A stretch of 13,429 nucleotides of DNA from JAVBLG01 sp031553655 (GCA_031553655.1 JAVBLG010000014.1:1-13429), one strand, 5' to 3'. Shown: positions 1 to 6,588, numbered from the stretch's first letter. The notes: generated by a model not told the origin, from the letters alone. Made by a program: numbers and translations.

Positions 1-66
1 ATCGATTGGTTTGCGAAACAGGGACTTGTATCTCTAAGCACAAAATATTCCACGATACCAGCTTAA
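1..66 (+). CDS. Group II intron maturase/reverse transcriptase, C-terminal end only
   Basis: The open frame enters from the left edge and ends in TAA at 64-66; only the last 21 residues are visible (IDWFAKQGLVSLSTKYSTIPA). No domain can be assigned from so short a piece. The call rests on position: the stop codon lies 5 bases before an excellent group II intron domain V, where the intron-encoded protein (domain IV) normally ends. The motif aromatic-x-x-x-G-L-V-S-L also resembles the tail of bacterial intron maturases as I remember them. The full protein would be a reverse transcriptase/maturase that splices and mobilises its own intron. Whether the rest of the gene is intact lies outside the window. 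Confidence 0.55.
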   Translation: MDWFAKQGLVSLSTKYSTIPA

Positions 67-70
67 GAGA

Positions 71-140
71 AACCGCCGTATGCGACATCGCTTGTACGGT
101 GGTGTGAGAGAGGGGAGCCGCGAGGCTCCCCCCTACTCGA
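71..140 (+). ncRNA. Group II intron 3' end, domains V and VI
   Basis: Domain V: ACCGCCGTA at 72-80 pairs with TACGGTGGT at 95-103 (one G-U pair), with a short upper stem GCG/CGC and a two-base bulge (93-94), the classic catalytic hairpin of bacterial group II introns. Domain VI follows: GGGGAGCC (112-119) pairs exactly with GGCTCCCC (124-131) and is capped by the GNRA tetraloop GCGA. An unpaired A at about 135 inside CTACTC is the likely branch point. The intron therefore ends near 140, and the 3' exon begins at about 141. The wording of this tail is typical of bacterial introns; assignment to a subclass is inference. Confidence 0.9.
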
Positions 141-142
141 AG

Positions 143-226
143 TTAGCGGTTAATCCACTTGGTTATCAGGGCCACAATAACGCCCGCCACAATTGCGGCA
201 AGAACGTCAAGCAGAAAGTGCTCCAT
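143..226 (-). CDS. 27-residue hydrophobic peptide, type I toxin-like
   Basis: Read leftward from ATG at 226 to TAA at 143, this encodes 27 residues: a short acidic start (MEHFLLD), an uninterrupted hydrophobic stretch rich in Ala, Val, Ile and Gly (residues 8-22), then a basic, tryptophan-containing end (TKWINR). A perfect AGGAGG lies 8 bases upstream (235-240), which argues for real translation. The single membrane helix followed by a charged tail recalls small membrane peptides of type I toxin-antitoxin systems such as the Fst/Ldr class, but I cannot show homology, and no antisense RNA promoter is obvious. It lies downstream of the phage repressor on the same strand and could be co-transcribed. 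Its stop codon sits 2-3 bases from the intron end. The spacer 241-360 shows no other gene. Confidence 0.5.
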   Translation of the reverse strand: MEHFLLDVLAAIVAGVIVALITKWINR

Positions 227-360
227 TCGCGGCACCTCCTTATCCTGAGACTCGGGGGGTGCCCCAACAGCTTTCTATCTCATCTCCCCGGCGGATTCAA
301 TTCGAAGTTTTGTCAAGCCTCACATACCCCATGCCCACCAGTATCCGGATTACGTTAGCG

Positions 361-1116
361 CTACCCGGCCTTTGCGGTTCCGTCGTCCAGAGAGGCCGGT
401 TTTGTCGGTTTCAGCGCTTCCGCAAGCCGTCGCTCCAGGTCCGCGTTCTGTGCTTCAAGGCGGGCCGCTTTTTCACGCAAATTACCGTTTTCTTTCTGCA
501 CATCAGCCAATTCCCTCAGACAGGCAATATAATCGTCGCGGATATCGGCCCGTGGTTCTTTGGATTCCCCGTATTCTCTGGAATATCCGTATTCTTTGGA
601 ATATCCAACTTTTTTGGATTCCTCGGCTTCTTTGGAATCTCTGATTTCTCGAAGTTCTCTGTAGTTTTCGGATTCTTTGGGATATCGAAGGGATTTGGAT
701 TCCCGCGATTCTTCGCGCCCTCGTAATTCTTTGTTATCTTGTAATTCTTTGTTATCTCGAGATTCTTTGTGCTCCCGGGATTCTTTGTACTCCACTAGCG
801 GCGCTTCGGCGGGCGAGCTTCCTTTTTTGGCGCTTATGAAGTCTATATCATCAAGGTATCGGAACTGCTGATCCGCGCGTATTTTACCATTTTCGGGAAT
901 GTCCTCTTTTCCGGTAACCAGCCATTCAAGACTTACCTTATTGGCCGAGGCCAGCCGAATCAGAAAACCCAATTCCGGTTGGCTTTCGCCGCCTTCCCAT
1001 CGCGCCAGAGAGCTGGGGGCAACAAGAAAATCTTCCGCAAACTGGCTGCGGCTGTCCTTTCCGCGCAATTGCCGGATACGCTTCCCTAAATCAATAAAAT
1101 CAGATGGCTCAGCCAT
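361..1116 (-). CDS. XRE-family phage repressor with repeat linker and C-terminal coiled coil
   Basis: 251 residues. Residues 8-68 form a helix-turn-helix of the Cro/C1 type (LGKRIRQLRGK, FAEDFLVAPSSLARWEGGES, then a third helix and VSLEWLVTG). Residues 109-186 are thirteen hexapeptide repeats, mostly of the form x-x-K-E-S/L-R, very rich in charge. Residues 196-236 form a leucine-heptad coiled coil, probably for oligomerisation. The family's signal-peptidase-like cleavage domain is absent, so RecA-stimulated self-cleavage is unlikely. Its divergent placement opposite the early operon is the position of the c repressor in Mu-like phages, so it most likely maintains lysogeny by blocking the early promoter. 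GAGGG lies just upstream of the ATG. The role is inferred from position plus HTH. Confidence 0.85.
   Translation of the reverse strand: MAEPSDFIDLGKRIRQLRGKDSRSQFAEDFLVAPSSLARWEGGESQPELGFLIRLASANKVSLEWLVTGKEDIPENGKIRADQQFRYLDDIDFISAKKGSSPAEAPLVEYKESREHKESRDNKELQDNKELRGREESRESKSLRYPKESENYRELREIRDSKEAEESKKVGYSKEYGYSREYGESKEPRADIRDDYIACLRELADVQKENGNLREKAARLEAQNADLERRLAEALKPTKPASLDDGTAKAG
559..792 (-). repeat. 18-bp minisatellite inside the repressor gene (13 units)
   Basis: Thirteen degenerate 18-bp units in frame encode hexapeptides such as EYKESR, EHKESR, DNKELQ, DNKELR and EYGYSR. On the plus strand each shows a core close to ATTCTTTG. The units are best preserved at the two ends of the array and more diverged in the middle. 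Because the unit is a multiple of three, gain or loss of units would change linker length without breaking the frame. Confidence 0.85.
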
Positions 1117-1130
1117 AATCCCTCATTTGA

Positions 1131-1272
1131 GCATTTTACGCGCTTCATTCGCGAAATGCTTCAGATCATTTTAACTTGTAAATACTTCATTACTCGAAGC
1201 TGGGCTTCAGGAAAAAGGTTTATAATCAAAAAAACCAAAATCGGTTGACATCTTCTCAAATTTGGTTAAATT
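1131..1272. promoter_or_regulatory. Divergent repressor/early control region
   Basis: The rightward early promoter is TTGACA (1245-1250), a 16-base spacer and TAAATT (1267-1272). On the minus strand a TATAAA (1219-1224) could be the -10 of the repressor, though its -35 is poor. Arms AACCAAA (1233-1239) and TTTGGTT (1261-1267) bracket the rightward -35, and AACC-N6-GGTT repeats the same half-sites, so a dimeric regulator bound there would cover the promoter. A second inverted repeat, GCATTT..CGCG / CGCG..AAATGC (1131-1159), lies close to the repressor start. This is the expected place for the operators of the repressor and of the gp16-like protein; which one binds which repeat is not determined. 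Confidence 0.6.
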
Positions 1273-1398
1273 GCTTTTCAGCAACTTCCCCCTTTTTCCC
1301 ATAATTGAAAATGATTCTTACACGAGGCGGGCGGACGGGGCAACACCCCTTTTTCCCCGATATTTTTCTCAAGAACCAGAAGATTAAAGGAGTTCCGT

Positions 1399-1611
1399 AT
1401 GACCCGCGTAACCGCAACCAGGGAGCGCCTTGCCGCCGCCAGAGAGATCAAGGGCCGGTTTGTGGCCGGAGGAGTGAATGTCGCGCAATGGGCGCGCGAG
1501 CGCAATCTGGAACCGCAACATGTCTACGATGTGCTCAACGGCCGCGCCGTGGGCCGCCGGGGCAAGGCTCATGAAATAGCCGTGCTGCTCGGGCTTGTTC
1601 CGGAAGTGTAA
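1399..1611 (+). CDS. BcepMu gp16-family phage DNA-binding regulator (Ner-like position)
   Basis: 70 residues. The sequence matches the pattern I know for the BcepMu gp16 family of phage-associated proteins: a predicted helix (IKGRFVAGG), then VAQWARERNL, then HVYDVLNGRAVGRRGKAHEIAVLLGL, a compact helix-turn-helix. AAAGGAG at about 1387-1393 precedes the ATG. It is the first gene of the rightward early operon, opposite the repressor, where Mu and relatives carry ner, a Cro-like protein that turns down early transcription. That role is inferred from place and fold. The next gene starts 2 bases after its stop, so the two are probably translated together. Confidence 0.85.
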   Translation: MTRVTATRERLAAAREIKGRFVAGGVNVAQWARERNLEPQHVYDVLNGRAVGRRGKAHEIAVLLGLVPEV

Positions 1612-1613
1612 TT

Positions 1614-1961
1614 ATGAGCGCAAGACGAACTTCAACCGCCGCCGCGCAAAAAAGCCGCACGGGCCGCTGCCTGCGCATTATCGAAAAGCTGTGCGCGCAC
1701 GCCCTGGACGGCATGAGCAACAAGGAATTGTCCGAAGCCCTCAATACCAGCCCGGTCTATATCTGCCGCGACGTGGACCTGCTGGCCGACCTGGGCTGGG
1801 CCGAAAAACTCGAAAATGGACGCTATGCCGTAACCGCCAGACCGCTGGGCGTCATGCGCCTTTATCAGCTGCATATTGACGGCGTGAGCGAGCGGGCCAG
1901 GGAATTTGACAATCGCATAAGTGTGAGGGCAAGCAGAACATTCTACGAACGTCGTGAGTAG
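1614..1961 (+). CDS. Small winged-helix protein, IclR-type N-terminal fold
   Basis: 115 residues. Residues 18-80 look like the winged HTH found at the start of IclR-type regulators: a first helix (CLRIIEKLCAHAL), the turn MSNKELSEALNTSPVYICRDVDLLADLGW, and a wing (AEKLENGRYAVTA). There is no effector-binding domain; the remaining 35 residues are short and charged. It follows the gp16-like gene by 2 bases without a strong ribosome site of its own, consistent with coupling. Similar small wHTH proteins occur in transposable-phage early operons. It probably binds DNA, but its target is unknown. Its stop codon lies inside a perfect 14-bp inverted repeat. Confidence 0.7.
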   Translation: MSARRTSTAAAQKSRTGRCLRIIEKLCAHALDGMSNKELSEALNTSPVYICRDVDLLADLGWAEKLENGRYAVTARPLGVMRLYQLHIDGVSERAREFDNRISVRASRTFYERRE

Positions 1962-1972
1962 AATGTTCTGCT
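1932..1972. repeat. Perfect 14-bp inverted repeat over a stop codon
   Basis: AGCAGAACATTCTA (1932-1945) and TAGAATGTTCTGCT (1959-1972) are exact reverse complements separated by 13 bases. The TAG stop of the wHTH gene (1959-1961) is the first triplet of the right arm. No T-run follows, so it is a poor Rho-independent terminator; an operator or an RNA processing/attenuation hairpin is as likely. Confidence 0.85.
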
Positions 1973-2046
1973 GACGGCCCGTGTTCAGTTTCAATTCAGC
2001 TTCACCCAATGAAGCATTTCATTCGCAATCAGGAGTACCCCCTCTC

Positions 2047-3195
2047 ATGGCCAGAAAAGCATCCGCCGCCCCTTCCGCGCCCGTCCCCACTCCCATAGTG
2101 GACGTCCCTTCCGCCCCCATCCCCGCGCCCGTCGTGGACGTGACTGCCATTCGCGTCCACGCTCCCGCTGCCGACGCCATTCGCGTCCCCGCGCCCGCCG
2201 TTGACGCTATCCACGTTGTGGCCGCCCCTCCCGTTGTGGATGCGGCCGCCCCCTCCGCCGCCGCCACGGACCTGGTCCGCGCGGCCCGATCCGCCGTTGC
2301 GGCCGCCCCCGCCGCGGAGCTTGCGGGCACGGCGCGGGTGAACCAGCTTGTGGGCATGGCCCGCTATGCCGAGCTGATGGAAAATGCCAATCGCGTGGCC
2401 CGCCTTAAGGCCATGCTGCGTTTGAGGGAGAGCGGCGAATACAAAAATTTGCCGGTGGAAAACACCAAGGGCGAAATAGTTTGTCCCAGAAATTTTGATG
2501 ATTTGTGCGCGGCCGTTGGCACATCGCGGGGCAAGGTGGAAGAAGACGCGCGCAACCTTTCCTTTTTTGGGGAAAAGCTTTTGGAGCAGCAAAAGGAGCT
2601 GGGCATCGGCTATCGCGAGCTGCGGGCCATGCGCGCCGAAATTCGGGATTTGCCCGAAGACGAACAGGAAACCGCCAAGGGCAGAATGGCCCAAGCTGTG
2701 GAAAGCGGCGACAAAACAGCGGTGCGCGATCTGTTGGAAGATTTGGTGGATGAAAAAAAGGCATTGGCCCAAAAGCTGGCCGAAGCCGGAAAAGCGGTCA
2801 GAAATGCGGAAGATCAGGCCACTGTTCTTAAAATGCAGCGCGACGAAAAATCCGGCAAGATCAACGATCTGGAAATGCGGCTGACCATGGCCCTCAACCC
2901 GGCCACGGAAGATGAGCGCCGTAAAAATCTCAATGCCGCCCGCTCCGCCCTTTGCGCGCGCCTTGATGGAATGTGCAACAGCCTCGCGGGCAACGCGGCG
3001 TCCATGAGCAATTGCATAATCAACGCCCGTAAATCCGATACCGAAAGCGCCGACTGCGCCGAAGGCGGCCCCTGCGATCCGGTAATCGACGCCGCCATGT
3101 GGGAGCATATCAACAGCCGCGTGTCCATAATGTGCCGCACCCTGCGCGGGCTGCTGCTCGACGCCGGCCTGGATGCGGACTTTGATACTATATAG
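2047..3195 (+). CDS. Unknown early phage protein: Pro/Ala-rich head, coiled coil, Cys-containing tail
   Basis: 382 residues from ATG 2047, chosen because AGGAG (2031-2035) precedes it; the frame is open back to a GTG at 1981, but that start has no ribosome site. Residues 7-93 are low-complexity Pro/Ala/Val with repeated PxP-VVD and DAIxV units. Residues 105-130 and 165-200 are predicted helical and charged. Residues 228-283 form a strong coiled coil (LLEDLVDEKKALAQKLAEAG onward). The last 100 residues carry six cysteines, including a CAEGGPC pair. I do not recognise a family. It lies between two regulators and the transposase, so a role in early control or transposition is possible but unproven. 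A long hairpin separates it from the transposase gene. Confidence 0.75.
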   Translation: MARKASAAPSAPVPTPIVDVPSAPIPAPVVDVTAIRVHAPAADAIRVPAPAVDAIHVVAAPPVVDAAAPSAAATDLVRAARSAVAAAPAAELAGTARVNQLVGMARYAELMENANRVARLKAMLRLRESGEYKNLPVENTKGEIVCPRNFDDLCAAVGTSRGKVEEDARNLSFFGEKLLEQQKELGIGYRELRAMRAEIRDLPEDEQETAKGRMAQAVESGDKTAVRDLLEDLVDEKKALAQKLAEAGKAVRNAEDQATVLKMQRDEKSGKINDLEMRLTMALNPATEDERRKNLNAARSALCARLDGMCNSLAGNAASMSNCIINARKSDTESADCAEGGPCDPVIDAAMWEHINSRVSIMCRTLRGLLLDAGLDADFDTI

Positions 3196-3223
3196 AAAAG
3201 TTTAGGAAAAGGGGAATGGGGGT

Positions 3224-3276
3224 CCGGGGGAAAGGGGAAACAACCCTTTTCAAAGGGTTTTTCCCCTTTCCCCCGG
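3224..3276. terminator. 53-bp two-tier hairpin, probable terminator
   Basis: Outer arms of 17 bp (3224-3240 and 3260-3276, CCGGGGGAAAGG.. / ..CCTTTCCCCCGG) are exact complements. Inner arms AACCCTTT (3242-3249) and AAAGGGTT (3252-3259) are also exact, leaving a 2-base loop. No U-run follows on either strand, so intrinsic termination is not certain. It stands between the unknown gene and tnpA, where Mu-like operons would normally read through. Hairpins of this G/A-rich wording are, as I recall, frequent between genes in Desulfovibrio. Confidence 0.65.
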
Positions 3277-3325
3277 CCGCCGGAGGCACTAAAGCATTTT
3301 GAAATTATCCATTAACAGGCACGTT

Positions 3326-5203
3326 ATGGCACTCACCAAAGCACAAACCGATACCCTTCGCAGGCTGGCCGCCGAGCTTCAGCTCGCCCCCTACGGGCAA
3401 AAACGCGCCTTGGTGGAAGCCCGCGCCGAAACCCTGGGCATATCCGCGCAGAGCGTATACCGTACGCTGCGGGAGATGGGCGAGCCAACCAGGGCCGAGG
3501 GGCCGCGTAAAAAGCGGTCGGACGCGGGCAAACGCAGCGTGGACCGCGAACTGGCCGTACGGCTCGGCGGACTGGTGCATACCGCCCGCCGGGCCAACGG
3601 CAAAAAAACCATGACCATGGAACTGGCGGCGGATATTCTGCGCGCCAACGGCTACGGCTCGGTAAATCAGGAAACCGGCGAGGTGACCATGCCCTCGGTA
3701 TCCAGCCTGTCGCGGGCCATGCGCGAATATGGCTGCCACCCACAACAGCTCAAGCGCGGAGGAGTTGCCGCCGGAACGGTGCGCAGCCCGCATCCCAACT
3801 GGTCCTGGCAGGCGGACGCCTCGGTCTGCGTGCTCTACTACCTGCCCGGCGGCAAGATGTCGCTGATGGACGAGCGCCGATACAACGATAGAAAACCAGG
3901 CAAGCTGGCGGATATCGGCAATCAACGCATTCTGCGCTACCTGGTGGTGGACCACTGCACCCACAGCCTGTATCTGCATTATGCTGTGGGGCGCGGGGAA
4001 ACCGCCGCCGGGGCGCTCGCGGCGCTGATTGAGGCCATGAGCGATCGCGGCCCGCGCGATCCCATGCACGGCGTTCCCTTCCATTTATATACCGACCCCG
4101 GCAGCGCCTACCGCAACAGCCTGCTGTCGGAGTTTTGCGGGCGTCTGAATATTCACCTGCAAAACCACGAGCCGGGCCGGGCAAACGCCACCGGCAGCGT
4201 GGAAGTTGCCCAGAATATTGTGGAAACCCAATTCGAATCGCGTCTGCGCTTTGCCGACGTGGCCGACTTGAGCGGGTTGCAGTCCCTGGCCGACAACTGG
4301 CGCATGCACTTCAACGCCCATGCGGTCCACAGCCGCCTCAAAATGCCCCGCGCCCGCGCCTGGAGCAAAATTTTGCCGGAACAACTGCGCACGGCGGAGA
4401 GATCCGCGCTGATCGCCGTAAGCCACTGGAAACTGGTGGAACGCACCGTCAGCGACCGTTTGACCATAGGCGTGGACACACGACTTCCGGGTCTGCCGCC
4501 TCAGGAATACGATCTGCGCAATCTCGCCTGCGCGGGCTTGTGCCCCAAAGACCGGGTGCGGGTGGAATTGAATCCCTTTTCCGCGCCGGACATAATAGTA
4601 ATAAAAACCATGCCCGACGGCGTGGAGCGCCGCTGGGAAGTTAGTCCGATCCGCAAAGACGAGTGGGGTTTTGACATTGGCGCGCCGGTTATGGGCAAGA
4701 ATTACAAATCTCGCCCCGACACGGACGTTGAACGCATATTGAAAGAGATGGCCGCCGCATCCGCCGCGCCGGGGAAGACCCGCGCCCGTCGAAGCACGCG
4801 CCAGGGCAAGGCCACCGGCGTTCCCGACGCGCCGGGGCGAGGCAAGGCCGCCGCGCCCGACAGCTCCGCCCGCGCGTTCGACATCATGGCGGATCTGCGC
4901 GAGGCCCCGCTTACCTTGCGGCCAAAGGGCATCAGCATATTGGACGCCGCCCCGAAAGCCGCGCCCATGCCTCTCACCCACGCCCAGGCCGCCCTGCGTC
5001 TGCGCGCCCTCAGCGCCGAAGCCATGATCCGCGACCCCCTGGCCTGCATGGATTATGTGCGCGAGCGTTTTCCCGAATATCTGATGGAAGACAAGCTCGA
5101 CGAGGTGGCCGCCGAGCTTGACCGGCGCTTTGGCGTCGGCGGCGGTCGGGGGAAGGAGAGAAAATGCCTCCGGCGGTCGGGGGAAGGGGGAAAATTTTTA
5201 TGA
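3326..5203 (+). CDS. Mu-type DDE transposase A
   Basis: 625 residues from ATG 3326; the frame extends to a TTG at 3299 that has no ribosome site. Residues 1-55 and 92-145 are two DNA-binding helical regions (ISAQSVYRTLREMGE; SVSSLSRAMREYGCHP). The integrase-fold core has D164 in SWQADAS, D257 in LYTDPGSA and E293 in TGSVEVAQN, a DD(35)E arrangement. Residues 380-470 match the beta-barrel region that follows the core in Mu transposases (LPPQEYDLRNL, VRVELNPF). The protein would bind phage ends and carry out strand transfer, helped by the ATPase encoded next. The last 20 residues (GGGRGKERKCLRRSGEGGKF) are encoded by a G-rich repeat and probably are not ancestral. Core residues are all present, so it may be active. 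Confidence 0.93.
   Translation: MALTKAQTDTLRRLAAELQLAPYGQKRALVEARAETLGISAQSVYRTLREMGEPTRAEGPRKKRSDAGKRSVDRELAVRLGGLVHTARRANGKKTMTMELAADILRANGYGSVNQETGEVTMPSVSSLSRAMREYGCHPQQLKRGGVAAGTVRSPHPNWSWQADASVCVLYYLPGGKMSLMDERRYNDRKPGKLADIGNQRILRYLVVDHCTHSLYLHYAVGRGETAAGALAALIEAMSDRGPRDPMHGVPFHLYTDPGSAYRNSLLSEFCGRLNIHLQNHEPGRANATGSVEVAQNIVETQFESRLRFADVADLSGLQSLADNWRMHFNAHAVHSRLKMPRARAWSKILPEQLRTAERSALIAVSHWKLVERTVSDRLTIGVDTRLPGLPPQEYDLRNLACAGLCPKDRVRVELNPFSAPDIIVIKTMPDGVERRWEVSPIRKDEWGFDIGAPVMGKNYKSRPDTDVERILKEMAAASAAPGKTRARRSTRQGKATGVPDAPGRGKAAAPDSSARAFDIMADLREAPLTLRPKGISILDAAPKAAPMPLTHAQAALRLRALSAEAMIRDPLACMDYVRERFPEYLMEDKLDEVAAELDRRFGVGGGRGKERKCLRRSGEGGKFL
5141..5190. repeat. G-rich direct repeat and inverted partner of the sequence before tnpA
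   Basis: GGCGGTCGGGGGAAGG occurs at 5141-5156 and again at 5172-5187. In addition 5165-5190 is the reverse complement of 3263-3288 with two mismatches in 26 bases, so the transposase gene is bracketed by an inverted pair. The right copy lies inside the end of the reading frame and supplies its stop context. Confidence 0.75.
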
Positions 5204-5216
5204 GGATTAATCAGCC

Positions 5217-6107
5217 ATGATGCTTAAAAAACAAGCTATTACCCCGCAGGCTCGGCAAGCCTTCGGCCTGAAGCGCGACCCTTTTGATGATCCGCAAAAG
5301 CCGGAACAGGTTTTTCTTACCCCGCAATCGCGCTATGTGCGCGAAGCCCTGCGCGATGCCGCCGTAAACGGCAATTTTCTGGCGGTAGTGGGGGAGTCGG
5401 GCAGCGGCAAAACCACTCTCAAATGCGAATTGTGCGCTTATCTCGCGGAAAACGAACAAAACGTAATCGTCATCGAGCCTTATGTGCTCACCATGACCCT
5501 TACCGGCAACGGCGCGGGCAAGCCCATGCGTTCCGGCCACATTATAGAAGCGATAATCAATAAGGTTGATCCCTCGGCCAAAACAGGCGGCGGCCCGGAA
5601 GCAATGGCCCGGCGCATGCACGAGGCGCTGACCCGTTCGTCCGGAGCCGGAAACCGCCATGTGCTCATCATCGAAGAGGCCCACGACCTGCACACCCAGA
5701 CCCTGAAGGCGCTCAAACGCTTCTGGGAACTGAAAGCGGGCATGCGGCGGCTGCTGGCCATCATTCTGATTGGCCAGACCGAACTGGGCCTTCGCCTGCA
5801 ACGGGCTTCCGCCGAGGTGCGCGAAGTGGTTCAACGCTGCGAGGTGGTAAATCTGCCGCCCGTTGCCGACGTGGGCGAATATATCCGCCACCGTTTCTAC
5901 GGCGTAAACCACGATGCGGACAAGCTGTTCACCAAAGACGCCTACGACGCCCTGCGCCAACGTTTGCTTGTGAGGCAGGGCGGGCACAACAAACCTGTGG
6001 ATATTGCTTACCCCCTGGTTATCAACAATCTCGCCGCCGCCTGCATCAACTTCGCCGCCGTGAACGGGCTGAGGCAGGTGGACGGTGATGTGGTCAGGAC
6101 TCTATAG
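5217..6107 (+). CDS. Transposition target-selection ATPase B (AAA+, ExeA/MuB type)
   Basis: 296 residues. FGLKRDPFDD near residue 16 is the usual opening of the ExeA/TniB/MuB-like group. Walker A is GESGSGKT (59-66), Walker B is VLIIEEAH (149-156), and the sensor-1 strand is AIILIGQTEL (181-190) with a following arginine-rich helix. In Mu-like phages this ATPase coats target DNA, delivers it to transposase A and stimulates strand transfer. The gene begins 13 bases after the transposase stop with AGGA upstream of the ATG; a second ATG follows directly. Its TAG stop is the first triplet of a repeat unit that recurs downstream. Length and motifs are complete, so it is probably functional. Confidence 0.92.
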   Translation: MMLKKQAITPQARQAFGLKRDPFDDPQKPEQVFLTPQSRYVREALRDAAVNGNFLAVVGESGSGKTTLKCELCAYLAENEQNVIVIEPYVLTMTLTGNGAGKPMRSGHIIEAIINKVDPSAKTGGGPEAMARRMHEALTRSSGAGNRHVLIIEEAHDLHTQTLKALKRFWELKAGMRRLLAIILIGQTELGLRLQRASAEVREVVQRCEVVNLPPVADVGEYIRHRFYGVNHDADKLFTKDAYDALRQRLLVRQGGHNKPVDIAYPLVINNLAAACINFAAVNGLRQVDGDVVRTL

Positions 6108-6301
6108 ACGGCGTCGCCATGAGCGCTTTTTCGCTAGACGGCGTCGCCATGAGCGCTTTTTCGCTCCCGGCTGCGTCAGAAAGCTTTTTTATTACGGTCG
6201 AGTACCGTAAGAGTACACTAGACGGCGTCGCCATGAGCGCTTTTTCGCTCCCGGCTGCGTCAGAAAGCTTTTTTATTACAGTCGAGTACCGTAAGAGTAC
6301 A
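6105..6301. repeat. 84-bp tandem duplication plus a partial unit after tnpB
   Basis: Two nearly identical 84-bp units (6134-6217 and 6218-6301; one difference noted, CGGTCGAG against CAGTCGAG) follow a 30-base partial unit that starts at the tnpB stop codon. Each unit carries CTAGACGGCGTCGCCATGAG, CGTCAGAAAGCTTTTTTATT and GAGTACCGTAAGAGTACAC. Only the last unit is followed by the matching right arm of the hairpin element, so the duplication copied the left half. Confidence 0.9.
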
Positions 6302-6367
6302 CTCCTTTCATAAAAAAGCTTTCTTCCTTGCCGGATAACGAAAAATCATCTCGTGACAACGCCGTCT
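6220..6367. repeat. Nested inverted-repeat element, copy A
   Basis: Successive paired arms, from outside in: AGACGGCGT (6220-6228) / ACGCCGTCT (6359-6367); CATGAG (6232-6237) / CTCGTG (6350-6355, one wobble); TTTTTCG (6241-6247) / CGAAAAA (6339-6345); CCGGC (6251-6255) / GCCGG (6330-6334); AGAAAGCTTTTTTAT (6262-6276) / ATAAAAAAGCTTTCT (6310-6324, perfect). The loop holds GTCGAGTACC. The whole element can fold as one long interrupted hairpin. A homologous copy with changed but still paired arms lies at 7220-7348. Confidence 0.85.
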
Positions 6368-6384
6368 GATACATGCCGCCGCCA

Positions 6385-6547
6385 GTCATTCCCGCGAAGG
6401 CGGGAATCCAGAAATATCCTGACAGGCAGCGATTTGCCGCGATTGCGCGGAAGTCATTCCCGCGAAGGCGGGAATCCATAAATATCCTGACAGGCAGCGA
6501 TTTACCGCAATTGCGCGGCCAGTCATTCCCGCGAAGGCGGGAATCCA
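6385..6547. repeat. Three dRS3-like repeats at 68-69 bp period
   Basis: A 26-bp unit with the palindromic core ATTCCC-N8-GGGAAT (GCGAAGGC in the middle) occurs at 6385-6410, 6453-6478 and 6522-6547. The spacers are also alike (ATATCCTGACAGGCAGCGATT, with small changes), giving a period of 68-69 bp. The core fits the neisserial dRS3 consensus pattern and a REP-like sequence common in proteobacteria; relation to either is by pattern only. The array fills most of the rest of the gap before the DUF3164 gene. Confidence 0.9.
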
Positions 6548-6588
6548 GAAATACGATTTGTTCTCTACATTATTATACAGGAGCGAAT

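Noticed and set aside
288..316. TTGACA on the minus strand as promoter of the 27-residue peptide
   Set aside because: The -35 is perfect, but no -10 stands 16-18 bases away (the place holds CGCCGG).
193..726. 177-residue plus-strand frame rich in Phe and Gly (GFFGISDFSKF..)
   Set aside because: It is antisense to the repressor, and its composition comes from the minisatellite read on the wrong strand; there is no ribosome site.
2029..3108. 359-residue minus-strand frame, Gly/His-rich
   Set aside because: A mirror of the high-GC unknown gene at 2047-3195; no family features, and the composition is typical of an antisense shadow.
3305..4981. Long minus-strand frames opposite the transposase
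   Set aside because: The plus strand has a clear DDE transposase; the opposite frames have no motif or start signal.
6119..6313. 64-residue frame with an internal duplication (MSAFSLPAASESFF..)
   Set aside because: It is only the 84-bp tandem repeat read as codons, and it lies in the hairpin element.
6385..6547. CRISPR array
   Set aside because: The repeated units are palindromic 26-mers, the 'spacers' are near-identical to each other, there are only three units, and no cas genes are present.
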